27,885 nt of DNA from Haplomitrium mnioides (taxonomy: Eukaryota > Marchantiophyta > Haplomitriopsida > Calobryales). The position numbers and the translations under genes were made by a program. Below are positions 11,950-22,211 of the stretch, piece by piece (positions within the stretch are counted from its first letter, which is position 1; each line of letters opens with the position of its first letter). The stretch is taken from positions 1 through 27,885 of the forward strand of contig JBNGIS010010732.1 of the NCBI GenBank assembly GCA_049999725.1, read 5' to 3'. The notes below the pieces were generated by a model. It searched no databases. It saw only the letters and a list, made by a program, of their open reading frames with translations, and was not told the origin of the DNA.

Positions 11950-12547
11950 GTGGAGATGGTGAGTGAAGCCACAAAGAAGGATCTGTTGGAAGAGGGTGTG
12001 GTGTTTGTGAACCAAATTGAAATATCTGAACACACCGGAACAGAGCACTATCGGAGGGAATCTACGGAAGATTTGGCAAGAGATGAGGACATAAGGACCA
12101 AAAGAGAGGAGGGGTCCAAATTGTCTCATCGAATGCAGAAGGTGAACACATGCGAGTCTGAAGAAACTTCCCGGGTGGAGGGTGGATTGCGATTGGCGAC
12201 TCTAATAACAGAGGGAGACACCCATGGGAGAAATGAGATGGGTACGGTGTGGGAAGCCCAACACAAGCAATTGGTGGTCCGAGAAGGACATACATTCCAT
12301 ATAGGCTCCCAATTGCCCAGAGAATCGAAGCGAGCCCAAACCAATCTCCTTAATAACTTCAGTGACGCCTTTGCTTGGAGTCACGTGGATTTAAAAGGAG
12401 TCCTAAGGGAATTGGGGGAGCACCAGATCGACTTGGAGCCAACAACAATCCTGGTGCAACAACGTCAATACAGAATGAACCCTCGATTCTCCCTATTGGT
12501 GAAGGAGGAAATTGACAAGTTGTTGGAGGCACACTTCATCTACCCAA
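11950..12547 (+). pseudogene. pol: Reverse transcriptase, N-terminal part (decayed pol)
   Basis: The frame 1 open stretch from 11950 carries the usual pre-RT spacer. It then gives a block beginning N-N-F-S-D-A-F-A-W-S near 12352 and Q-Y-R-M-N-P-R-F near 12469, followed by K-E-E-I-D-K-L-L-E-A-H-F-I-Y-P. This is the start of the fingers/palm in Ty3/gypsy RTs. Immediately after F-I-Y-P-S the homology jumps to the V-F-A-F-R-R-M-P-F-G-L block in frame 2 at 12548. The roughly 75-80 residues that normally lie between, including the first catalytic Asp motif (L-D-x-x-x-G-Y), are missing. This is a deletion of about 230-240 bp and RT would be inactive. Confidence 0.82.
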
Positions 12548-13549
12548 GTGTTTGCCTTCAGAAGAATGCCCTTCGGATTGTGCAATACACCATGTAAGTT
12601 TCAACGGATGATGATGAACATCTTCCATGACTATCTCATAAACTTTTTGGAAGTGTTCATTGATGACTTCGTGGTGTATGGTAAGCTGGAGAATCACAAG
12701 CGGGATGTGAGGCTCACCCTCCAACGGTGCAGAGAGACGAGGTTGAGACTACACCCGTGCAAATGTTTCTTCGGGGTGAAGGAGGGGATACTCTTCGGAC
12801 ATTGGATTTCTAGTAGGGGCATAGAAGTGGATCAAGAGAAGATCGCCAATTGGATGAATATCGCATTTCCCACCAACCTAGAGAAGGTACAAGGATTCTT
12901 GGGGTGCGTCGCTTATTATATAAGATTCATCGACCAATTTGCCTCAGTAGCTTTGCTACTCACCCAAATGACCAAGAGGGGTAGCACCTTTGAGGCCACC
13001 CCTAAAAAACTGGCGAGCTTCACAAAATTAAAGAGGAGATTGGTGAGTACCCCAGTTTTAGTACCTCCTAAGTGGGGGAGGGAATTCCATGTGATGATTG
13101 ATGTGTCCAGCTTTTGCATCAGGGCCGTGCTGAGCCAGACGTATGAAAAGGGGCAGGATCATCCGATCTATTTTGCCAGTAGGCTACTGGCCTTTGTAGA
13201 GAAGAATTACTCTGCAATGGATCGGGAAGCCTTGGGAATTATCTATGCCTTGAAGAAATTCAAGCATTACTTGCTGCATTACACAGTGATCTTCCATACT
13301 GATCACAATGCACTCAAGTATATGGTAAACAAACCAGATGTCACAGGTCGGATTGTGAGATGGGTGCTTCTCTTGCAAGAATTCAACTTTAAAGTCAAGA
13401 TCAAGCTCGGGAGGAAGCACAGCAATGCCGACTTCTTCTCTAGAATTGCTGGGCCAATCAACCAAGAGGAGGTGGGTGATGCATTTCCGGATAAGGACCT
13501 GTTCCAGGTCAAAGTTGGAAGGGCCACGGACTATGCTACTTTCACTTAA
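12548..13549 (+). pseudogene. pol: Reverse transcriptase C-terminal part and RNase H (decayed pol)
   Basis: Frame 2, open from the deletion junction to TAA 13547. It starts with F-R-R-M-P-F-G-L-C-N and continues to the RT active-site box F-I-D-D-F with the Asp pair at 12662-12667. The connection and the H-W-I-S block follow. RNase H (about 13080-13445) keeps all four acidic catalytic positions: Asp 13100, Glu 13226, Asp 13301 and Asp 13430. It also keeps the H-P-I-Y-F-A-S-R and H-T-D-H-N-A-L-K blocks. RNase H removes template RNA during cDNA synthesis. This is the longest intact reading frame of the element, but it has no start codon of its own and depended on the upstream frame. After the TAA, frame 2 still resembles pol to about 13640. 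Confidence 0.88.
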
Positions 13550-13646
13550 TTCCTCTATTCCGCCCAGATTCCGAAGGACAACAACAGAGAGGAAGTTGCT
13601 GTATTCCTCAGAAAGGTGAAACCATACCTCTTGATCAAAAGGAGTA

Positions 13647-14036
13647 TTGCACAAGAGGGGGTATGATGGGATGATCAAACGCTGTCTAGAGTGGGATCAA
13701 TCCATAGTGGTAATGCGGGCCTTGCATGGAGGGGAGGTGGGAGGCCATTTTGCAGTAGACACCACTATCAAGAAAATTTTGGATGCAGAGTACTAGTGGT
13801 CCACTTTGCACAAAGATGTGCACTTCTGGGTGAAGAGGTGCGATACATGTCAGAGAACGGAGAGGCGTGCAGCTAATCAACACCATCATCTGGTTCCCAT
13901 TATCCCCCTGGCACCTTTTGAAAAGTGGGGGATTGATTTCATCGGCCCAATTGCACCCTCCACTCGCAACGACAACAGGTACATCTTGCTGGCCACAGAT
14001 TATACAACCAAGTGGGTGGAGGCCAGAGCCACTTAA
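13647..14036 (+). pseudogene. pol: Integrase: zinc-binding domain and first catalytic Asp (decayed pol)
   Basis: Integrase inserts the cDNA into the host genome. Homology shifts to frame 3 at about 13640. It reads through the HHCC zinc domain: a His in A-L-H-G-G, a His in V-G-G-H-F, and C-D-T-C at 13839-13850. A TAG at 13794, in a place where Trp is normal (Y-W-W to Y-stop-W), interrupts it. The core begins with W-G-I-D-F-I-G-P, where the first catalytic Asp is at 13935-13937, and continues through D-Y-T-T-K-W-V-E-A. The frame ends at TAA 14034, where a second frameshift carries homology to frame 1. Confidence 0.86.
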
Positions 14037-14778
14037 AAAGAATGATGCCAAGATGGTGGCAGCCTTCTTCTATGAGCAAATGTTCTATAGGTTTGGGCCT
14101 CGTTTGGAGCTGGTAAGTGATCAAGGCATCCACTTCATCAATCAAGTAATCTGAGACCTGAGTAACCAATACTTGGTCAAGCATTGCCGCACCACAACCT
14201 ACCATCCCAAGGCTAATGGGCTTGCAGAGAGAGCCAACAAAATCATGGGGAAGATCCTCAGTAAGATGGTGGTAGCCAACAAAGTGGATTGGGATCTCAA
14301 GCTGCTCACCGCGACCCATGCCTACAACTTGGCATACAAGACCACAATGGGCCATTGCCCCTATTTCATGGTCTTTGGACAACATGCTCTGGTGCCAGTA
14401 GAATATGAGGTGCCCACCAAGCGACTACTAGAACATGAGAGAATGGCAGAGGATCAGAGCAGGCGGGAGAGACTCTATCAACTGAAGAGCTTGAAGGAAA
14501 CCAGAGAGCTAGCCCAAGAAAGATTGGAGCACCAACAATAGTTGAGGAATAGACAACATGATAAGGGGATGAAACCAACCGACCTCTGGGAGGGGAACCT
14601 GGTGCTGCTGTATGACAACAAGTTTGTGCATTTTCCTGGGAAATTGCACACCAGACGAATGGGTCCCCTTGTGTTGAAGAAGCTACATCAAAATGGGTTG
14701 GCGGAATTGGAGACGTTGAAGGGCCACAAGTTTGCCAATCGAGTGCACTTCGACCATCTCAAAAGGTACGTAAACTAG
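14037..14778 (+). pseudogene. pol: Integrase: rest of catalytic core and C-terminal domain (decayed pol)
   Basis: Frame 1 continues integrase with V-S-D-Q-G-I-H-F (second catalytic Asp at 14119) and N-G-L-A-E-R-A-N-K (catalytic Glu at 14227). Exactly 35 residues separate the two, as the D,D(35)E signature requires. Stops at 14152 (TGA, likely from CGA) and 14539 (TAG) break it. The C-terminal DNA-binding region follows, with the L-W-E-G-N-L-V-L-L-Y and M-G-P-L-V-L-K blocks. It closes with V-H-F-D-H-L-K-R-Y and a stop at 14776. No chromodomain and no envelope-like frame follow. Confidence 0.87.
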
Positions 14779-15064
14779 GAGGAGGAAGGAGAGAGGCCAA
14801 GCATGATCCAATCGACAATTCATGGTCAACAAGGGTGAGTGTGTGTGCGAGTGCAGGAAGCTGTGTTGTATGCGTGAGGTTGTGGGGTGTTGAGTGTTAC
14901 GTGTGTGAGTATGTGGGGGTGGGGGTGGGGGTGAGGGGGGGGGGGGGGCGGGTTTTGTGAGATTGCACTGCAGCAACTATAGAAGCCAGTAAGTGACCAC
15001 TACGGAGGAGGCAACCAACGGATTGAGAAACGGGGAAGGGTGTTCACGAGGTTGCTTCACACTC
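14779..15064 (+). other. 3' untranslated region between pol and the 3' LTR
   Basis: No coding signal. It starts with a purine run (about 14776-14795) that could act as a secondary plus-strand primer. A GT-rich stretch and a long G tract follow. It ends at the polypurine tract next to the LTR. Confidence 0.7.
14914..14952 (+). other. G-tract with G-quadruplex potential
   Basis: Sense-strand run of GGGGGT units, then an uninterrupted run of about 14 G, then CGGG. It has at least four G runs of five or more separated by one- or two-base loops, the sequence requirement for an intramolecular quadruplex. It lies between the pol stop and the polypurine tract. Long homopolymer G is also prone to sequencing and assembly error. 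Confidence 0.75.
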
Positions 15065-15074
15065 GAAGGGGGAG
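15065..15074 (+). promoter_or_regulatory. Polypurine tract (plus-strand primer)
   Basis: GAAGGGGGAG lies 3 bp before the 3' LTR start at 15078. An RNase H-resistant purine tract at this place primes plus-strand cDNA synthesis in LTR retroelements. Confidence 0.8.
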
Positions 15075-15341
15075 TTATATCAGCAAGTGATTTGGAGCAT
15101 TAAGGAGGAATTAAAGAGATCAAAGGTGGCATTGGCACCACTTCCCTCTTGTAAGTGTTATGGTACCTTGGAAGCAGTGGATTGACTTCAATCAGCACAT
15201 AAGAGCAGATCCCTTAGATCCGAGGAAGGGAGTGGAGTGGCAAAGGACGAGGAAGGAGGTCGACTGAAGATGGGCTTGTAGGGGGCTTCGAAGGTGAAAT
15301 AGGGAGTTGTGTCCGCCTGCAAGGGGGCACCACTAAAATTC

Positions 15342-15349
15342 TATAAAAG
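15342..15349 (+). promoter_or_regulatory. Possible LTR TATA box
   Basis: TATAAAAG lies 264 bp into the LTR in the sense direction. The aligned positions of the two solo LTRs do not keep this motif, so it may be a chance match or may have been lost in those copies. Confidence 0.35.
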
Positions 15350-15972
15350 CATAAGGGAGCCTGTAAGTGTCATCGGAATGCAGGAGTCAAGGCCTAGCAG
15401 GGAGGAAGGAACGTCACCACAGGCAATCAGCCACGAGGAAGATCAAAGGATCCAAGACACAGGACGGAGGTCAAAAGATGGCATTGGGAGAAGGGGCTAT
15501 AGATAAGAAAAGGTCGTGGGGCAAACCTTCAGATGCCACACACAAAGGGCAAAGATTGGGGACAAAAAAGAAGGGTCAGGGCCTTCGGGAGCAGCGACTA
15601 GCCCCGGGATCGGGGAACTCTTTGATCCCTCTGGCATGAAACGAGTCTACTAGGGTCCACGACCCCTTCCTTTAGCGCCCGCAAGGTTCAGCAGAAACAT
15701 GGCGTCTTCAGAGGACCCAGCGAGATTCAGCAAAAACGTGGCATCTACGGGGGACCCTGAAAGATTCAGCAGATTACGTGGCATCGTCAGGGAGTCCGCA
15801 TGTCTCTGCAAGGTTGAGGTAGGCCTAGGGAGTCCGCGAATCTTCACGGAGAGATGGCGGACCTAGGGTGTCAGCGGGGCTTCAACAAAAATGTGGCAGA
15901 CCTAGGAGGCCCGCAGAGCTTAGCGAAAACGTGGCTAAAGGGGAGAGTCTGTGGTCTTCATCGAAACCCAAA

Positions 15973-16580
15973 GTCAGCGCGACGGTCAAGCTCCCCTATG
16001 GAAAATGGTGTCGGACGGTGGCCTCTCGGATTACGTGGTGTCCTTGGAGAACTTGGTGAGATTTAGTGGACACGTGGCAATGCGGCGGAGTCCGTTGGAC
16101 TCCACGGAACTAGGTCAACGTGTTGGTCCCTTTTCCCCTTGGAAAATGACGTCAGACGGCGCAACTTTGGATTATGTGGCACTCAAGAAGGGTTCGTTGG
16201 ATCCTTTGGGTTAGAGAGGAGTCAACCTGGAAACAAGTCAGCGCGGTGGTCCACCTGCCTCTTTCAAAACGGTGTCGGACGGCGCTCTTGCAGATTACGT
16301 GGCACTCAGGGAGGGTTTGTTGGATCCTTCGGGTCATAAAATAGTCAACCACGGAACCAAGTCAATGCGGCGGTCCACCTTCGTCTTTGAAAACGGCGTT
16401 GGATGACAAGTATGGAAGAATGTCAGCCTTGACATGTGGCACTTCGGAGGAGTTGGAGAGATCCTTCGGACTTCCTTGTCCATCGGATTCTTCGACTTGG
16501 GATCCGCGGTCAACTACGGAGCAAGGTCAAAGCGCTGGTCCACCTTCCAAGTTAAATGTGGTGTCGAACGGCGACAACGG
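15973..16580 (+). repeat. Five-copy internal module of the LTR (about 125 bp)
   Basis: GTCAGCGCGACGGTC-like anchors begin at 15973, 16113, 16237, 16361 and 16526, giving spacings of 140, 124, 124 and 165 bp. Each is followed by a GGTGTCGGACGGCG-like block, and most by GGATTACGTGGCACTC-like sequence. The same module is recognisable in both solo LTRs. It may be an LTR enhancer-type repeat, but no function can be read from the sequence. Confidence 0.75.
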
Positions 16581-16682
16581 AGGAAAAGTCAACAACAGAC
16601 TATGGGTTCTGCTGGATTCTATGGACTCGATTCCATGAGAATCGTCGGATGCAAATCTTGGAGATTCCGTTGGACTTCTTTC

Positions 16683-16832
16683 TCCGCGGGATGCTTCAGA
16701 ACCTTGTTTTGCGGGTATCTTCGAATGCGAATCTGCGAGAATCCTTCAGACTCCTTTTCCGCGGGATTCTTCGGAACTCTGTTCCGAGGGGTTCTTCGGA
16801 CTTGGGTTCCGTGGGAATCTTTGAAATCTCAG
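16683..16832 (+). repeat. 75-bp tandem duplication in the 3' LTR
   Basis: TCCGCGGGATGCTTCAGAAC at 16683 and TCCGCGGGATTCTTCGGAAC at 16758 start two diverged 75-bp copies. Solo LTR 1 has only one copy at the matching place (near 4400-4470, reverse strand), so this looks like a copy-number difference between family members. Confidence 0.7.
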
Positions 16833-18336
16833 TCTGCGAGATTCCTCGGACTCACTTCCAAATGACCGTTGTACTTGGCATCATTCAACGAACCAGCAAG
16901 ACAAGTGTCGCAACGTTCGTGTCTAAGCCTAACAGGAATAATGACATTACGAATGGGAAGGATTCAAAGCAGCAGAAGCTTGGGGAGTATACATCGACGG
17001 GCTCCGAATTCAATGGGGTTGATGTGTAAGCAAGCTAGAGACGCGCAAGCAATTTTGAGACAAGGAATACACAAACGAGGTAGGATATGAGTGAGATTCT
17101 AGTGAGAAATCACGTGAAGCGAGTGAACTTGTACTGGGGGCTAACGTGGGTGGACGTGGACTGGAGGGGTGCCGAGAATCACTGGGCGGGGAGCTCTAGA
17201 GGCTTGAGTGATCCAGGTGAACTCATCCTTGTGGGTGGACCAGGAGTGGAGGTGGATTGATACGGGGAATTTGAAGAGGATCCATTCTGTTGAGAATTTG
17301 GGAGAGGCTGCCAAGTGGGATCTTGGGGTCGTCTCTGCATTCTTTGTGTGGGAACATCAACCCAGAGTGCTCAGAGTGCGCTCTGGTGTTATATTTCAAG
17401 TGGAGTTGTGAAGAGGGTGGCTGCGTTAGTGCCTGCGCACTGCGGAGAAGACCTGTTCGAGGCTCAGGGGTGAGCTACTTGCAGTCGGGAGGACTGTCTT
17501 CCAGAGGTGGAAGTGAAAGAAATCCTCTTCCGAGCTTGAGGAAGTAAATCCAAGGCTTCTAGCGATGGAAGTTGAAAACTATTTGGAGAAGGGTGTGTGG
17601 GTGTGGGAGTTGATGTGAAGGTTGGAAGGTGGTAAGTGGCTCAGAAGGGAGGAGTTTGGTAGGAGACTGGTCCTACAAGGCCCCTGTTTTGTTGCAGTGC
17701 AGGGTTTGAGTGTGTTGTAATTGTGTATGTGTTTATTAGTTAGATTTGCATTCTGCTATCTTGTGCAAGAGACATTTAGACTAGGATTAAACAAGTATCA
17801 GTTGTGCAGGCCTTGGGACAGTCTTAGGAGGGGGAGTCAAGTCCTTTGACATAGTCTTGTGACTCTGGGGTCAGTGCACTCTGCTCTTGACTCTGTTTTA
17901 TTATGTAGGAAACAACTCATAGTAGAGTAGATAGGATTTATACTTCTACCAGACTCTGTGACAACCTTGAGAGGGGGAGTCCAGTCCCTTGTTATTGTCC
18001 ATTGGTGCAAGGTCCAATATATTTTTGCCTTTGAAGTATACACAAGGTGGTAGGGTCCATATTTGGGACTCCTGAAGTACATTGAAAGATTTACACAATG
18101 AATACTCGTGTGGTGTGAATGTGGACTTGGGTGTGGTGAGTGGATGAACACATTGTATGTTGATGAGAATGAGGAGGTGAGTAAAGGGCTTGTAAGGTAA
18201 GAGAGATTTCTTAAAGCCTCAAAGTGATAACTAGATAGGGGCCATCTCAAAAAAGAACCTTAAGACCATGAATGTGTCCTCTCCTGCCTTCCAAGTAGCA
18301 CCTAAGAAGGTTAAGACCTGAAGGAGGGGAGTGACA

Positions 18337-19903
18337 GAAACAATAGCATATTTTGTGTTTACTATCATGAAATCATATTTGTTATCAAGAAGGAAAAATA
18401 TAGAAACATTCATGGGATCATATCATTATACAAAAACATTCGTGGGATCAAATCATGAAACAATGGAGTATTCTGTATTTACTATCATGAAATCATATTT
18501 ACCATTAAGAAGCAGATATGTAGAAACATTCATGGGATAGAATCATGAAACAATGGAACATTGTGTATGAACCATCATGAAATTATATTTACCATCAAGA
18601 AGCAGAAATGTAGAAACATTCATGGGATCAATCATGATGTATAAACAATCGAGGAATCTGATCATTAACCAATGGAGTAATCTGTATTTGCCATCATAAA
18701 ATCATATTTACCATTAAGAAGTAGATATGTAGAAACATTCATGGGATCAAATCGGGAAACAATGAAACATTATGTATTTACCATCAAGAAGCACAAATGT
18801 AGAAACATTCATGGAATGAAATCATGAAACGATGGAACATTTTGTATTTACCATCATGAAATCATATTCACCATCAAGAAGCAGAAATGTAGAAACATTC
18901 ATGGAATCAAATCATGAAACAATGAAACATTCTGTATTTACCATCAAGAAGCAAAAATGTAGAAACATTCATGAGAGAAAATCATGATATAGAGACAATC
19001 ATGGAATCAAATCATTAAACAATGGAACATTTTGTATTTACCATCATGAAATCATATTTACCATTAAGAAGAGAAAATGTAGAAACATTCATGAGATCAT
19101 GAAACAGTGGAATATTCTGTATTTACCATCATGAAATCATATTCATCATGAAACAATGGAGCATTCTCTTTTTACCACCATGAAATCATATTTACTATCA
19201 AGAAGCAAAAAAAAATTTAAAAAATTTCATGGTATGAAATCATGAAAGAATGGAACATTATGTATTCACCATCATGAAATCATATTAACCATCAAAAAGC
19301 AAAAATGTAGAATCATTCAAGGGATCAAATCACGAGACAATGGAACATTTTGTACTTACCATCAAGGACCCATATTTACCATCAAGAAGCAAAAATATAG
19401 AAACCTTTATGGGATCAATTCATGAAACAATGGAACATTTTGTATTTACCATCATGAAATCATGTTTACCATCAAGAAGTAGAAATGTAGAAATATTCAT
19501 GGGATCAAATCATGCTCTCGAAACATTCATGGAATCAAATCATTAAACAATAGAACAATCTGTATTTACCATCATGAAATCATATTTACCATCAAGAAGT
19601 AGAAATATGGAAACATTCATGGGATCAAATCATGAAAGAATGAAACATTCTTGTTTTGCCATCATGAAACTTTATTTACCATCAAGAAGTGGAAATGCAG
19701 AAACATTCATAGGATGAATTCCTGAAACAATCTAGCATTTTTGTATTTATCATCATGAAACCATATTTACCATCAAGAAGGAGAAATGTAGAAACATTAA
19801 TGGGATCAAGTCAAAAAACAATGGAACATTATCTATTAACTATCATGAAAATTTATTTAGCATCAAGAAGTAGCAATGTAGAAACATATATAGGATCAAA
19901 TCA
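18337..19903 (+). repeat. 90-bp satellite array, block C
   Basis: Satellite resumes in phase after the central element; the first five bases are the right GAAAC duplication. Monomers with the 30-bp extra module occur near 18425, near 18632, at 18986-19015 and near 19510. A 49-bp short monomer lies at 19098-19146. Open runs of the 30-codon frame lie at 18331-18540, 19340-19546 and 19755-19900. The block is cut at 19903 by solo LTR 2. Confidence 0.93.
19899..19903. repeat. Target-site duplication AATCA (left copy)
   Basis: AATCA precedes the TGTCACTCCC end of solo LTR 2 and recurs at 24920-24924 after its TAGCTGACA end. Removing the insertion rebuilds the satellite motif GATCAAATCAT. Confidence 0.9.
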
Positions 19904-21545
19904 TGTCACTCCCATCCTTCAGGCCTTAACCTTCTCAAGTGCCAATTGGAAGGCAAGGGAGGACAGATTTAGGGCTCTTAGGCTTCTTTCTGAGATAGCC
20001 CCTCTCCAGTTATCACTTTGAGGCTTTAAGGATCCTCTTTACCTTACAAGCCCATTACTCACCCCTCACTCTCCTCAACATGCAATTTGGTCAGTCATTC
20101 ACAAACCCCAAGTCCACATATACACCAACAATGTACTGCAACACAACAGAGTCCTTGAAGGCCCTCTGGAACTGGTCTCCCCAGTAGACCTCTCCCTTCT
20201 AGATCACTTACCCCTTCCAACTCTCACACCATCTCTCACACCCACACACCCTTCTCCAGATAACTTTTCAACTTCCCTCGGGAGAAGCCCTGCTTTTACT
20301 TCCTTAGACTAGGAAGAGGATTTCTTTGACTTCCACCACTGGAAGACAGTCTTCTCAACTGCAAGTAGCTCACTCCACCCTCGAGCCTTGAATAGGTCTT
20401 CTCCGTAGTTCGCAAGCACTAACACAGCCACCCTCTTCACAGCTCTACTTGAAAGATTACACCAGAGCGCACTCCAAGCACTCTCGGTTGATGCTCCCGC
20501 ACAAAGAATGTAGAGACGAATCCAAGATCCGACTTGGCAATCTCTCCCAAATTCTCAATAGGGTGGATTCCCTTCTAGTCTTCCGTATCGATCCACCTTC
20601 GCTCTTGGTCCACTTACGAGGATGAGTTCACTTGGATCGCTCGAGCCTTTAGAGCTCCCCACCCAGCGATTCTCGGTGCCCCTCCAGTTGACCTTCACCC
20701 CCGCTTGCCCCCAGTGCAAGTTCACTAGCTTCACGTAGCTTCTCACTGGAATCCGATCCTACCTTAACTCGTTTGCGTTTCCCTGTGTCGAGAACGCTTC
20801 TTGTGTCTCTAGTTTGCTTGCACATCAACCCTTCTGAATTGAAAGCTCATTGATATATACCCTTTGAGCTTCCGCTGATCCTCCTTGGTTCTTCCTGTTG
20901 AAAGTTTGTTAATCTTGTAAGGCTTGGATTAAGAGGTTGCGACACTTGTCCCCACTGTTCATTAATCCAGTTGGCTCGGATTCTGACGTTGCGACGCATG
21001 TCCTGCTAGTTAGTCAAATGATGCCAAGTACAACGGTGACACAGAGGTGAGTCCGAGGAATCTTGCAGATTGAGATTCCAAAGATTCCCACATAACTCCA
21101 GTCCGAAGATACCTTCGGAACAAAGTTCTGAAGAATCTTGCAGAAAAGAAGTCCCACGAAATTTCCAAGATTCACATCCAGAGATCCCAGCGGATCCGAG
21201 TACGTAGAGCCTAGCGGAATCCAAGTCTGTTGTTGACTTTTCTCCCGTAGTTGACATCGGATCCCAAGCCCAAAGATCCGATAGACAAGGAAGCCCGTAG
21301 GATCCCTGAGACTCCTTTGACGTGCCACGTGTTGAGGTTGACTTTCTTCCGAGCCTACCGTCCGACGCCGTTCCGCAAGGGGGTAGTCAGATCGTCGCGC
21401 TGACTTGGTTCCGTGGTTGACTCAGCTCTGACCCCGAGGATCCTTCAAACCCTCCCTTAGTGCCATGTCATCCGAAGCCGCACCATCCGACGCTGCCCCA
21501 CAAAGGGGTAGTCTGACCGTCGCGTTGACTTGGTTCCGTGGTTGA

Positions 21546-21550
21546 CTCAG
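21546..21550. repeat. Target-site duplication CTCAG of the nested element (left copy)
   Basis: CTCAG directly precedes TGTTAGGTC and recurs at 23777-23781 directly after GACCCAACA. The joined host sequence is a normal LTR-module sequence (GGTTGACTCAGCTCTGACC). Confidence 0.88.
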
Positions 21551-22211
21551 TGTTAGGTCAGGAGATAGACAATTGAAGAAGCTTCTGGAAGAGAGCTGCT
21601 GAAGCACAAAGTCGAGCAGAAGCAGCATTGAACAACAAAGGACGACGTCTTCTGATCACATGGAAGTATTATTCTGTCAGAATTTCGAATGAAGCTCAGT
21701 GGGCCTTCTATGGCCAAGACCTCTGTTTGTAAGGCATAAAAGCAATTGTCCATTTTTTTATGAGCTAGGTGCAAATAAGGCATAAAAAGACCTTTTGTTT
21801 CTTGAGCATGAGATCTTCGTAATGGCTGCCTAGCTTTGTAACGGCTGCCCAGGCAAGAAAGAAAAAAAAAAGGAAATATAAAATGGGAGCAGATATGGAG
21901 CAGAAGCGGAGGCTTACAAGGCAAATTGCTCAAAATTATGGCCGTATCAAGAGGCCTCAAAGTTTAACAAGGTGGATTAGAGGAGATTATGGCCAGAGAA
22001 CTCAAGCATGCTCCACCTTGCTACAACAGCCGTGAAGATCACCGAAAGAAAATTTCTGGAGATGCAAAATCAGACAGATCTTGGCGGAGAGTTGCTCTCG
22101 AGCGGTACACTTTCATGTGTTGATGGTATTGCTTGCGTGAGTAAGAGATTGTTATGTGAGGAATTTGTTTGAAATGGTGAAATTGTCGTTGAGCTTTAGG
22201 GATTGTCAAGG

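Larger units (their letters stand above)
9997..18336 (+). mobile_element. Ty3/gypsy LTR retrotransposon, internally deleted and decayed
   Basis: An 8340-bp element flanked by GAAAC duplications. Order: a 5' LTR remnant of about 19 bp, gag with a CCHC knuckle, protease, reverse transcriptase, RNase H, integrase, G-rich untranslated region, polypurine tract, and a complete 3' LTR of 3259 bp. RT and RNase H before integrase is the Ty3/gypsy (Metaviridae) order. No chromodomain is visible after integrase, which favours a non-chromoviral lineage, but I cannot place it more precisely. The 5' LTR, primer-binding site, leader and probably the gag N-terminus are deleted, and part of RT is missing. At least a dozen stops plus frameshifts make it non-coding today. 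It belongs to the same family as the two solo LTRs in this window. Confidence 0.93.
15078..18336 (+). mobile_element. 3' LTR of the central element
   Basis: A 3259-bp LTR that begins TATCAGCAAGTGATTTGG (the TG end mutated to TA) after the polypurine tract and ends GGGAGTGACA at the GAAAC duplication. It is homologous throughout to the two reverse-oriented solo LTRs. Inside are a five-copy module of about 125 bp (15973-16580) and a 75-bp tandem duplication (16683-16832). There is also a pair of PPT-like G-rich motifs about 143 bp apart (near 17828 and 17971), which recur in solo LTR 1 near 3313 and 3170. No substantial open frame is credible as a gene. Confidence 0.9.

Noticed and set aside
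14683-14976. Minus-strand proline-rich frame of 97 codons
   Set aside because: The complement of the G-rich tract and of the end of integrase; a shadow of low-complexity sequence.
9992-18341. Reading the central element as a simple 5'-truncated insertion
   Set aside because: A perfect TSD plus LTR-start bases at 9997 show that both original ends are present; the loss is internal.
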